This document shows positions 40,793-47,152 of a DNA stretch of 47,152 bases, one piece after another. The stretch is from positions 1 through 47,152 of the forward strand of contig NZ_JYJG01000149.1 of the NCBI RefSeq assembly GCF_000955955.1, written 5' to 3'. The stretch is from Lentzea aerocolonigenes. Its GTDB lineage: Bacteria > Actinomycetota > Actinomycetes > Mycobacteriales > Pseudonocardiaceae. Position numbers and translations under genes: made by a program. Position 1 is the stretch's first letter; every line of letters starts with the position of its first letter. The notes below the pieces were generated by a model. It was not told the origin of the DNA. It made no database searches and saw only the letters and a list, made by a program, of their open reading frames with translations.

Positions 40793-41797
40793 TCAGAGCA
40801 GGTATTCGAGCACGCCGGCGTTCACCGTTCGGGTCAGTTCACCACGTTCGACCAGAACGTCGAGGTGCGCGGCGGTCTCGCCGATCGCCAGCACCTGGTT
40901 GAACATGTCGAGGTCGTCGAACCGGCGCTGACGACGGGTCCAGCCGATCTTGCGGGCGGTCTCGAAAGCCGAGCCCGAGACAGCCTTCAAGATCTCTTCC
41001 AGGCGCTGTTCGTGGTGCTGCAGCAGCTCGTCCACGCGGGCGTGCGAGCTGTCCGTCACGGGGCCGTGAGCGGGCAGCAGCGTGAGGTCGGGCAGCTCGC
41101 GGGTGAGCCGGAGCGACGTCATGTAGTCGCCGAGGGGCAGTTCGGGCCGCAGGGGCTCGAAGCCGATCGACGGCGTGATGTGGGGCAGCACGTGGTCGCC
41201 GGAGAACAGCACCTTCGCGGTGTGGTCGACGAACACGACGTGGCCGCGGGTGTGGCCGGGCGTCGGGATGACCTCGAGCTTGCGGTGCTCGAGTTCGACG
41301 GTGCTGCGTTCGAGCCACTCGTCGGGTTCCTCGTAGTCGCGCAGGGCGTCGTCGCGGTTGACGTGGTGCATGATCTTGATCCACGTCTCAGCCAGCTCGG
41401 CCGCGCCCCATTTGCGCAGGTCGTCGACGTGCTGGTCCTCCTGGCCGTGCAGGATGTGCCGCAGTGACGGCTGCTCGCCGAGGCCGAGCGCGATCTTGCT
41501 GCCGAACATGCGCCGGAGAGCCACGGCCATGGTGAAGTGGTCGCGGTGCACGTGCGTGACGAGGAACCGCTTGATGTCCTCGAAGCCCTTGTTCAACGTG
41601 CCGAGCGCGGCTTCCAGCTGGTCGCGGGCCTCGTCCAGCGCCCAGCCCGAGTCGACGAGCACCAGCCCGTCGCCGTCCTCGATCGCGTACACGTTGACCG
41701 CGCGCAGGCCGTCGTTCGGCAGCGGCAGCGGAATCCGGTGCACACCTGGTGCCACCTCGAACGCGCCCGGCTCACTCCACACGCTCGCCCACCTCAT
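40793..41797 (-). CDS. Metallo-beta-lactamase-fold hydrolase (glyoxalase II / lactonase-like)
   Basis: About 334 residues from ATG 41797; there is no clear ribosome-binding site, and a TTG at 41812 is the alternative. The MBL core is intact: VNVYAIEDGDGLVLVDSGW, FLVTHVHRDHFTMA (the HxHxDH metal motif), VIPTPGHTRGHVVFVD, KVLFSGDHVLPHITP, and LLPAHGPV. A C-terminal helical region (RRQRRFDDLDMFNQ, GETAAHLDVLVERG) is typical of the larger MBL subfamily annotated as hydrolases or lactonases with a helical tail. Nineteen nucleotides separate it from the upstream GNAT gene, so they form an operon. Substrate not predictable. Confidence 0.85.
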   Translation of the reverse strand: MRWASVWSEPGAFEVAPGVHRIPLPLPNDGLRAVNVYAIEDGDGLVLVDSGWALDEARDQLEAALGTLNKGFEDIKRFLVTHVHRDHFTMAVALRRMFGSKIALGLGEQPSLRHILHGQEDQHVDDLRKWGAAELAETWIKIMHHVNRDDALRDYEEPDEWLERSTVELEHRKLEVIPTPGHTRGHVVFVDHTAKVLFSGDHVLPHITPSIGFEPLRPELPLGDYMTSLRLTRELPDLTLLPAHGPVTDSSHARVDELLQHHEQRLEEILKAVSGSAFETARKIGWTRRQRRFDDLDMFNQVLAIGETAAHLDVLVERGELTRTVNAGVLEYLL

Positions 41798-41816
41798 TGT
41801 TAGCGCTCGCAACTAT

Positions 41817-42107
41817 CTACCGGACGGTAACACGGTATTCAGGGTGCTTGTCGATGTACTTCGCCACGAACGGGCACAACGGGGAAATCTTGACATCTCG
41901 GGCCATGGCGTCGTCCAGTGCGAACTTCGCGAGCTCGGCTCCGAGCCCCTGCCCCGCGTAGGCCTCGTCGACCTCGGTGTGCACGAGAGCGAGGACCTCA
42001 CCGATGGTCCGGTACTCCAGGAACCCGGCGAGCGCGCCGTCGACGTGAACCTCGTAACGGCTCTCGGCCTCGTTGTTCGTGACAGCGTTGGTGTCCATGT
42101 CAACCAT
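41817..42107 (-). CDS. GCN5-like N-acetyltransferase (small, YjdJ type)
   Basis: A 96-residue protein from ATG 42107 (ATG 42098 is possible). RYEVHVDGALAGFLEYR, ALVHTEVDEAYAGQGLGAEL and ISPLCPFVAKYIDKHPEY are characteristic of the small one-domain GNAT-like family, where the glycine-rich loop binds acetyl-CoA or related thioesters. Length is normal. The gene is only 20 nt from the divergent luciferase-like gene, so their promoters must overlap or the transcripts be nearly leaderless. Confidence 0.85.
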   Translation of the reverse strand: MVDMDTNAVTNNEAESRYEVHVDGALAGFLEYRTIGEVLALVHTEVDEAYAGQGLGAELAKFALDDAMARDVKISPLCPFVAKYIDKHPEYRVTVR

Positions 42108-42127
42108 CTTGCCCCGGGAGAGGGAAA

Positions 42128-43114
42128 ATGGCCCGCATGGACGTCTACCTCCTGATCCTGGGTGATCACCTGCCCAACCCGTGCACCGGTGAGGAGGTGT
42201 CCCAGGCCGACCGCCTGCGGGCGATGGTGGAGCAGGCGGTCGTGGCCGAGGAGGCCGGGTTCGCGGGCGTCGCGATCGGCGAGCACCACTTCACCCGCTA
42301 CATCGTGTCGGCACCGGAACTGCTGCTCGCGGGCGTGGCGGCACGGACGTCCACGCTGAAGCTCTCGACCGGCGTGACCCTGCTGGCCCACCGCGACCCG
42401 GTGCTCGTGGCGGAGTCCCTGGCGACGCTGGACGTGCTGTCCAACGGCCGCGCCGAGCTGATCGTGGCACGCGGGGTCGACCAGCAGACGGACGCGGCGT
42501 TCGGAGTGCAGCCGGGTCAACTGCGGGAGCGCTTCGAGGAGCACCTGCGGTTGCTCATCAAGCTGCTGGAGGAGCCGGAGGTGAGCTGGGACGGCAGGTT
42601 CCGCGGCCCGCTGTCCCACGTGACCACGACGCCGCGCCCGGTGCAGACGCCGCGACCGACCGTGTGGATCGGGTCGGGGTCGGCGGTGTCGGCCGATCTC
42701 GGGGCCGAGTTGCGGATGCCTCTGATGCTGCCGTCGACGTTGCGCGACCCGTCGATCTACGCGGAAGTCGTGCAGCGGTACCGCGAACGGTTTCCCCTTG
42801 GGCGCGTCGGGGTGCCGAGCCATGTGTTCGTGGCACACGAAGACGCTCGCGAACGGTGGCGGCCGCACCTCGCCGAGTACGCGCGGTTCGCGGACCCGTG
42901 GCGCGGCGACGGTGACATCGACGTGGACACGATCATGGACGGCGCGGCGATCTGCGGGACGCCGGACGAGGTGGCGGACCGGCTCAACGCGCTGGCGGAG
43001 CTGCTGACCATCGACACGCACCTGGTGATGGTGGACATCGGGGGCATGCCGCCCGAATCGGTCATCGAGACGATCCGCCTGTTCGGCGCGGAAGTGCTGC
43101 CGAAACTTGTTTAA
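42128..43114 (+). CDS. LLM-class (luciferase-like) flavin-dependent oxidoreductase
   Basis: A 328-residue protein from ATG 42128 with GAGAGGGA upstream. AEEAGFAGVAIGEHHFTRYI, STGVTLLAHRDPVLVAESLA, TLDVLSNGRAELIVARG and PTVWIGSGS, followed by AICGTPDEVADRLNALAE, show a bacterial luciferase-type TIM barrel using F420 or FMN. It lacks features that would define the substrate. A single gene divergent from the GNAT protein. Family assignment is secure; reaction unknown. Confidence 0.85.
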   Translation: MARMDVYLLILGDHLPNPCTGEEVSQADRLRAMVEQAVVAEEAGFAGVAIGEHHFTRYIVSAPELLLAGVAARTSTLKLSTGVTLLAHRDPVLVAESLATLDVLSNGRAELIVARGVDQQTDAAFGVQPGQLRERFEEHLRLLIKLLEEPEVSWDGRFRGPLSHVTTTPRPVQTPRPTVWIGSGSAVSADLGAELRMPLMLPSTLRDPSIYAEVVQRYRERFPLGRVGVPSHVFVAHEDARERWRPHLAEYARFADPWRGDGDIDVDTIMDGAAICGTPDEVADRLNALAELLTIDTHLVMVDIGGMPPESVIETIRLFGAEVLPKLV

Positions 43115-43160
43115 CGCCAGCGCTGCCAAGGGTTAACACGCGCCCGCCAGGATTGCCGTC

Positions 43161-43589
43161 GTGGGCATCAACGTCATCGGCATCACGCATCCTGGGCAGG
43201 TCGGGGCGCTCCCCGGCGGCACCAACGTGCTGGTGCTGGCCGATGACGGCAGGTACGCCGATGAGTTCCTCGACACCGACTTCCGTGCGCATCGGCTGGT
43301 GGTGCGCGCACACGGGCGCGGGTCGGCTTTCTTCGGGGTGGCGGACAAAGCCCGTGAGTTGGGTGCGAGCCGGGTTCTCTTCGGTGGCTTCCGGGACGTC
43401 GCCACCGAGGAGGACCCGACACTCGTTCTCGACGACGTGATCGCGTTCAACTCTTCTTTCGCGCGGCGCATGTACGACTGGATCCGGCCGGCGAGTGCGT
43501 ACGGTGACGGACTCGTCACCTGGCTCACCGAGAACGCGGCCCGCACGGGACTTCGCGTGGTGCAGCCCATCCGCCCTGGAATCCATTGA
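43161..43589 (+). CDS. Conserved-looking protein of unknown function
   Basis: About 142 residues from GTG 43161. Predicted alternating alpha/beta: VGINVIGITHPGQVGAL, GTNVLVLADDGRYADEFL, RLVVRAHGRGSAFFGVADKA, SRVLFGGFRDVATEEDPTLV, then MYDWIRPASAYGDGLVTWL. Composition and codon use match its neighbours, there are no signal peptide or membrane segments, and no frameshifts are visible, so it should be a real cytoplasmic protein. I do not recognise the family. It lies 46 nt after the luciferase-like gene and may share its transcript. Confidence 0.55.
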   Translation: MGINVIGITHPGQVGALPGGTNVLVLADDGRYADEFLDTDFRAHRLVVRAHGRGSAFFGVADKARELGASRVLFGGFRDVATEEDPTLVLDDVIAFNSSFARRMYDWIRPASAYGDGLVTWLTENAARTGLRVVQPIRPGIH

Positions 43590-43712
43590 GGACTGATGTG
43601 TTCCTGCGATCGCGACGGAAGTTGACCGGATCGGATCCGGAAGTGTCAAGACGCTGCCCCATCAGTGAAATATCGTTCCCTCACGAGCGCAGTCGCACGC
43701 GCACGCACCGGA

Positions 43713-43730
43713 GCTGAGAGTTTTCTCAGC
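43713..43730. promoter_or_regulatory. Perfect 7-bp-arm palindrome upstream of the ABC transporter
   Basis: GCTGAGA-GTTT-TCTCAGC lies about 120 nt before the transporter start. A related TCTCAGG sequence follows about 50 nt later. It could be an operator for a two-component or antibiotic-sensing regulator, or the terminator of the preceding gene. Confidence 0.4.
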
Positions 43731-43851
43731 GTGTCCACTCGGGGGTAGGGGCACACTGGTTTCAGGGTTCTCTCAGGGGAGATCCTGACCCTTCGGTGCG
43801 TTCGTGTCGCCGAAGATGGTGCGCACGAAGGCCACAGGAGGGGAAAAGACA

Positions 43852-44607
43852 GTGAGCGCGTCCGAAGGTGTCGCGGCGAGAGCCGTCGACGTGTGGAAGG
43901 AATACGGGTCCGGCGATGCTGCCGTGACCGCGCTCGCGGGGGTGAGCGTCGAACTGGAGAGGTCCCGCTTCACTGCGATCATGGGGCCGTCGGGTTCTGG
44001 CAAGTCGACGTTGATGCACTGCCTCGCGGGCCTCGACGACGTGACCCGCGGCGAGGTGTGGATCGCGGACACGAAGGTCACCGGGCTGAAGGACCGCGGG
44101 CTCACGGAACTGCGGCGCGACAAGGTCGGCTTCATCTTCCAGCAGTTCAACCTGCTGCCGACGCTGACGGCGGAGGAGAACATCACGCTGCCGCTCGCGA
44201 TCGGTGGCAAGAAGGTCGACAGGGCCTGGTTCGACGTCGTGGTCGACACGGTGGGTCTGAGGGACAGGCTGACCCACCGGCCGACGCAGCTCTCGGGTGG
44301 TCAGCAGCAGCGCGTGGCTTGTGCGCGTGCGCTGGTGTCGCGGCCTGACGTCGTGTTCGCGGACGAGCCGACCGGCAACCTGGACTCGCAGTCCGGCGCC
44401 GAGGTTCTCGGCTTCCTGCAGCGGTCCGCCCGTGAGTTCGGGCAGACGATCGTGATGGTCACGCACGACCCGAACGCCGCTTCGTACGCCGACCGCGTCA
44501 TCTTCCTCAAGGACGGCCACGTCGTCCGCGAGCTGCTGGCACCGTCGTCCGAAGAGGTTCTGGAGACGATGAAGCACCTCGACGACGTCGCGGTGCCGCA
44601 TGTTTAA
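43852..44607 (+). CDS. ABC transporter ATP-binding protein (MacB/LolD/FtsE type)
   Basis: About 251 residues from GTG 43852, chosen for the AGGAGGGG site 9 nt upstream. All nucleotide-binding motifs are present: Walker A MGPSGSGKSTLMH, Q-loop FIFQQFNLLPTLTAEEN, signature QLSGGQQQRVACARAL, Walker B DVVFADEPTGNLDS and switch MVTHDP. The PTGNLDS motif is typical of the MacB/LolD class, which drives FtsX-type permeases in mechanotransmission rather than classical import. It overlaps the permease gene by 8 nt. Likely role: export or extraction of lipids, peptides or antibiotics at the membrane. Confidence 0.95.
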   Translation: MSASEGVAARAVDVWKEYGSGDAAVTALAGVSVELERSRFTAIMGPSGSGKSTLMHCLAGLDDVTRGEVWIADTKVTGLKDRGLTELRRDKVGFIFQQFNLLPTLTAEENITLPLAIGGKKVDRAWFDVVVDTVGLRDRLTHRPTQLSGGQQQRVACARALVSRPDVVFADEPTGNLDSQSGAEVLGFLQRSAREFGQTIVMVTHDPNAASYADRVIFLKDGHVVRELLAPSSEEVLETMKHLDDVAVPHV

Positions 44608-47122
44608 GGCGACTATCAAGAGCTTGCTGTCGCGCAAGCTCCGGCTGGTGCTGTCCGCGCTCGCGGTGGTGCTGGGCGTGATGTTCGTGTCTGGTTCGTT
44701 CGTGCTGACCGACACCCTTCAGCGTTCGTTCACCGACCTGTTCTCGTCGGCTTACGCCAATGTGGACGTTTCGGTCTCGCCTCACCACGAGAAGGGCAAG
44801 GAGCCCAAACCCCTGACGCCGCAGGCGATCGCCGACGTGAAGTCGGTTCCGGGGGTGGCGTCCGCGGTCGGCGACGTGCAGGGTTCCGCCCGGCCGATCG
44901 GCAAGAACGGCAAGGTCATGACGACGTCGGGCGCGCCCCGGCTCGGGTTCAACTGGACGGGCACCGGCCAGGAGAAGATCCGGGACGGCAAGGCGCCCCA
45001 GTCGGACAGCGAGGTCGCGGTCGGCGCGTACCTGGCGTCGACGGGCCAGTTCAAGGTGGGCGACGAGATCTCGCTGCTCACGCTGGAGCCCAAGAAGACC
45101 TTCAAGATCACCGGCATCTACGAGTACGCGGGCGGCCGTGACTCACTGGGTGGCGAGCTGTCGGTGGCGTTCACCGAGCCGGTGGCGCAGCAGTTGTTGC
45201 TGGGCGCGAAGGACACGTTCTCCGGCGTCACCGTCACGGCGGCGCAGGGCACTTCCGACGACGCGTTGCGCGACGCCGTGGCGGCCAGGATGGGCTCCGG
45301 CTACGACGTGAAGACCGGTGCCACGCTGGCTAAGGAGCAGGCCGACCAGATCAACGAGGGCCTGAAGTTCTTCAACTACGTGCTGCTCGGGTTCGCCGGC
45401 ATCGCGTTGTTCGTCGGCATCTTCATCATCCTCAACACGTTCTCCATCATCGTCGCCCAGCGCACGCGTGAGCTCGCGCTGCTGCGGTCGATGGGTGCGT
45501 CCCGCGGCCAGGTCATCGGGTCCGTGGTGCTGGAGGCGTTGGTGATCGGGCTGATCGCGTCGATCGTCGGCCTCGGGGCCGGTATCGGCGTGGGTGCGTT
45601 GCTGGCCACCATCTTCAGCACGATCGGCGGCGGCAACCTGCACCTCGCGGGCATCGGCGTACCGCTGTCGGCGATCATCTCGTCGTTCGCGGTGGGCATG
45701 ATCGTCACCGTGATCGCGGCCGTGATGCCGGCACTGCGGGCGTCGCGGATCGCGCCGGTCGCGGCGATGCGGGAGGCGGCGACGCCGGACCGGCCGCTCA
45801 CGAAGATCACGATCATCGGCGCGGCAGTGGTCGCGCTGGGTGGCACGAGCCTGGTCTTCGGGTTCAAGCAGCAGTCACTGCCGTTGATCTTCGGCGGCAT
45901 CCTGGTGGCGTTCGTCGGTGTCGCGTTGCTGACGCCGCTGCTGTCCAAGCCGATGGTGTCGCTGATCGGCCGTCTGCTGTCGTGGTCGATGCCAGGTTTG
46001 CTGGGACGCAGGAACTCCGCCCGCAACCCGCGCCGGACCGCGATCACCGCGGCCGCGCTGATGGTCGGCATCTCGCTGATCACCGGCGTGAGCGTGGTGC
46101 TGACGTCGGCGACCAAGTCGATCGAGAAGCTCGCCTCCGGGCAGCTGCAGACCGACCTGATCATCTCCGGCGAGGGCCAGATGGAGGGCATGCCGGCGAC
46201 GTTCAAGCCGGACGTGCTCGCCGAGGTCGAGCAGACCGACGGCGTCAAGTCGGTGGTCGGCTGGTCGCAGGACGGCGTGCTGCAGGGCGAGAACCAGATG
46301 TTCGCGGTCGCCGTCAACGACATGCCCGCGATGGCCACGATGTTCGCTCTCAAGCCGAAGTCCGGTGACATCGCGCCGCTGAAGGCCGACCAGATCGCGC
46401 TGCCGGAGGACATGGCGGCCGAGAAGGGCTGGTCGATCGGCAGCAAGGTCACGCTGCAACTCGCCAAGTCCGCCGAACCGACGACGTTCACGGTCGGCTT
46501 CATCTGGGCCAAGTCGCAGGTGCTGCAGGGCGCGCTGGTGCTGCCGGAGTCGGCGGGCCGCAACTTCCGGTCCGACGGCATCGGCCAGGCGTTCGTGCAG
46601 GTCAAGCCGGGGACGAACGCGACGGACGTGCAGAAGCGCATCGAGCCGTTGTTCGCCGACAACCCGGAGATCACCGTCCAGGACCGCAGCGCGTTCGTGA
46701 AGCAGACGACCTCGCAGTTCGACACGGTCCTGCTGATGATCCAGATCCTGCTGGCGCTGGCGATCCTCATCGCGGTCCTCGGCGTCATCAACACCCTGGC
46801 GCTGTCGGTGATCGAGCGGACCCGCGAGCTGGGTCTGCTGCGAGCGATCGGCATGCGGCGGTCGCAGGTGATGCGGATGATCACCGTCGAGTCGGTGGTG
46901 ATCTCGGTGTTCGGCGCGGTGCTCGGCCTCGCGGTCGGTGTGGCGCTCGGGCTCGCGACCGTGCAGGCGTTGAAGGACCAGGGCATCTCGGAGATCGGGT
47001 TCCCCTGGATGACCATGGTCCAGTACCTGGTGGTGGCGGCGTTCGTCGGTGTGATCGCGGCGATTCTGCCCGCGATCCGGGCCGCGCGCCTCAACGTCCT
47101 GGACGCGATCGCCTACGAGTGA
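44600..47122 (+). CDS. FtsX/MacB-family ABC transporter permease
   Basis: An 840-residue membrane protein, complete, with two FtsX-like repeats. N-terminal TM1 (LRLVLSALAVVLGVMFVSGS), an extracytoplasmic domain (about 45-255), three TM segments (about 258-385; LLGFAGIALFVGIFIILNTF), two more near 398-455, a second extracytoplasmic domain (about 510-705), and three C-terminal TMs (about 712-830; ILLALAILIAVLGVINTLAL). The cytosolic couplers TRELALLRSMGASRGQV and TRELGLLRAIGMRRSQV are the FtsX-family signatures. This 840-aa form is common in actinobacteria. It pairs with the preceding ATPase. Substrate unknown. Confidence 0.95.
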   Translation: MFKATIKSLLSRKLRLVLSALAVVLGVMFVSGSFVLTDTLQRSFTDLFSSAYANVDVSVSPHHEKGKEPKPLTPQAIADVKSVPGVASAVGDVQGSARPIGKNGKVMTTSGAPRLGFNWTGTGQEKIRDGKAPQSDSEVAVGAYLASTGQFKVGDEISLLTLEPKKTFKITGIYEYAGGRDSLGGELSVAFTEPVAQQLLLGAKDTFSGVTVTAAQGTSDDALRDAVAARMGSGYDVKTGATLAKEQADQINEGLKFFNYVLLGFAGIALFVGIFIILNTFSIIVAQRTRELALLRSMGASRGQVIGSVVLEALVIGLIASIVGLGAGIGVGALLATIFSTIGGGNLHLAGIGVPLSAIISSFAVGMIVTVIAAVMPALRASRIAPVAAMREAATPDRPLTKITIIGAAVVALGGTSLVFGFKQQSLPLIFGGILVAFVGVALLTPLLSKPMVSLIGRLLSWSMPGLLGRRNSARNPRRTAITAAALMVGISLITGVSVVLTSATKSIEKLASGQLQTDLIISGEGQMEGMPATFKPDVLAEVEQTDGVKSVVGWSQDGVLQGENQMFAVAVNDMPAMATMFALKPKSGDIAPLKADQIALPEDMAAEKGWSIGSKVTLQLAKSAEPTTFTVGFIWAKSQVLQGALVLPESAGRNFRSDGIGQAFVQVKPGTNATDVQKRIEPLFADNPEITVQDRSAFVKQTTSQFDTVLLMIQILLALAILIAVLGVINTLALSVIERTRELGLLRAIGMRRSQVMRMITVESVVISVFGAVLGLAVGVALGLATVQALKDQGISEIGFPWMTMVQYLVVAAFVGVIAAILPAIRAARLNVLDAIAYE

Positions 47123-47132
47123 GCCTGTTGTC

Positions 47133-47151
47133 GATGAAGGGAACCTTCATC
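47133..47151. terminator. GATGAAGG-GAA-CCTTCATC palindrome
   Basis: Perfect 8-bp arms around GAA, starting 10 nt after the permease stop. Its position indicates a terminator. Palindromes of this wording (ATGAAGGnnnCCTTCAT) are, to my knowledge, frequent intergenic repeats in Amycolatopsis/Lentzea-type genomes, supporting the taxonomic guess. Confidence 0.6.
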
Positions 47152-47152
47152 C

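Noticed and set aside
45376..47094. 572-codon - strand frame
   Set aside because: Shadow of the FtsX-type permease; Ser/Thr/Ala-rich without domains.
1..47152. CRISPR arrays, tRNA and rRNA genes, phage genes, intact insertion sequences
   Set aside because: No regularly spaced repeats, cloverleaf or rRNA-like sequence, phage structural genes or complete transposase were seen; only an IS630-type relic.

Overview
The window looks like chromosome from a high-GC actinomycete, most likely of the Pseudonocardiaceae/Actinosynnemataceae type (Lentzea, Saccharothrix or Amycolatopsis relatives; genus not determinable by eye). The signs are strong GC bias, GTG/TTG starts, many 4-nt ATGA/GTGA gene overlaps, and intergenic palindromes of the 'ATGAAGG-GAA-CCTTCAT' kind.

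Region 1 (1-23.6 kb) is a biosynthetic gene cluster cut by the left edge. A leftward operon encodes a StrR-type activator, a PhzD-like isochorismatase and the start of a PhzE-like aminodeoxyisochorismate synthase, so it should supply 2,3-dihydro-3-hydroxyanthranilate (DHHA). Facing it are a PhzM-like methyltransferase and a glutamine-dependent amidotransferase. Next come a thioredoxin-reductase-like flavoprotein, a PCP-Cy-PCP protein and a KASIII-like protein, each overlapping the next by 4 nt. A leftward, translationally coupled operon then encodes an NRPS (carrier-Cy-A(Cys)-PCP), a PKS/NRPS (KS-AT-KR-ACP-Cy-TE) and two free-standing methyltransferases. The whole resembles the yersiniabactin HMWP2/HMWP1 line taken apart: one Cys adenylation domain, three Cy-type domains, three peptidyl carriers (two of them on a separate protein) and methyltransferase domains on separate polypeptides. 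The aryl starter appears to come from the phenazine branch rather than salicylate. No aryl-AMP ligase, exporter or phzF/B/G is in view; they may lie left of the window. The predicted product is a thiazoline/thiazole-polyketide on an amino-aryl starter; this is inference.

Region 2 (23.6-38.1 kb) is an accessory zone dominated by small secreted proteins with signal peptides: cysteine-pair microproteins, three tandem I36-inhibitor-like proteins, two copies of an 'NRR-Cys' family, a CAP/SCP protein, a neocarzinostatin/HtaA-like protein and several orphans. They are interspersed with regulators (a convergent pair of PucR-type regulators, a degenerate OmpR-type regulator, a short XRE protein), an orphan sugar-binding lipoprotein, and decayed genes (a frameshifted secreted metalloprotease, and relics of a GH2 beta-galactosidase, an amino-acid permease, an IS630-type transposase and possibly a streptogrisin-like protease).

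Region 3 (38.7-47.15 kb) is ordinary chromosome: an HxlR regulator divergent from a metallo-hydrolase, an NTF2-like protein, a second metallo-beta-lactamase-fold hydrolase with a GNAT protein, a luciferase-like monooxygenase, an unknown protein, and a MacB/FtsX-type ABC transporter. No rRNA, tRNA, CRISPR array or intact insertion sequence was seen.
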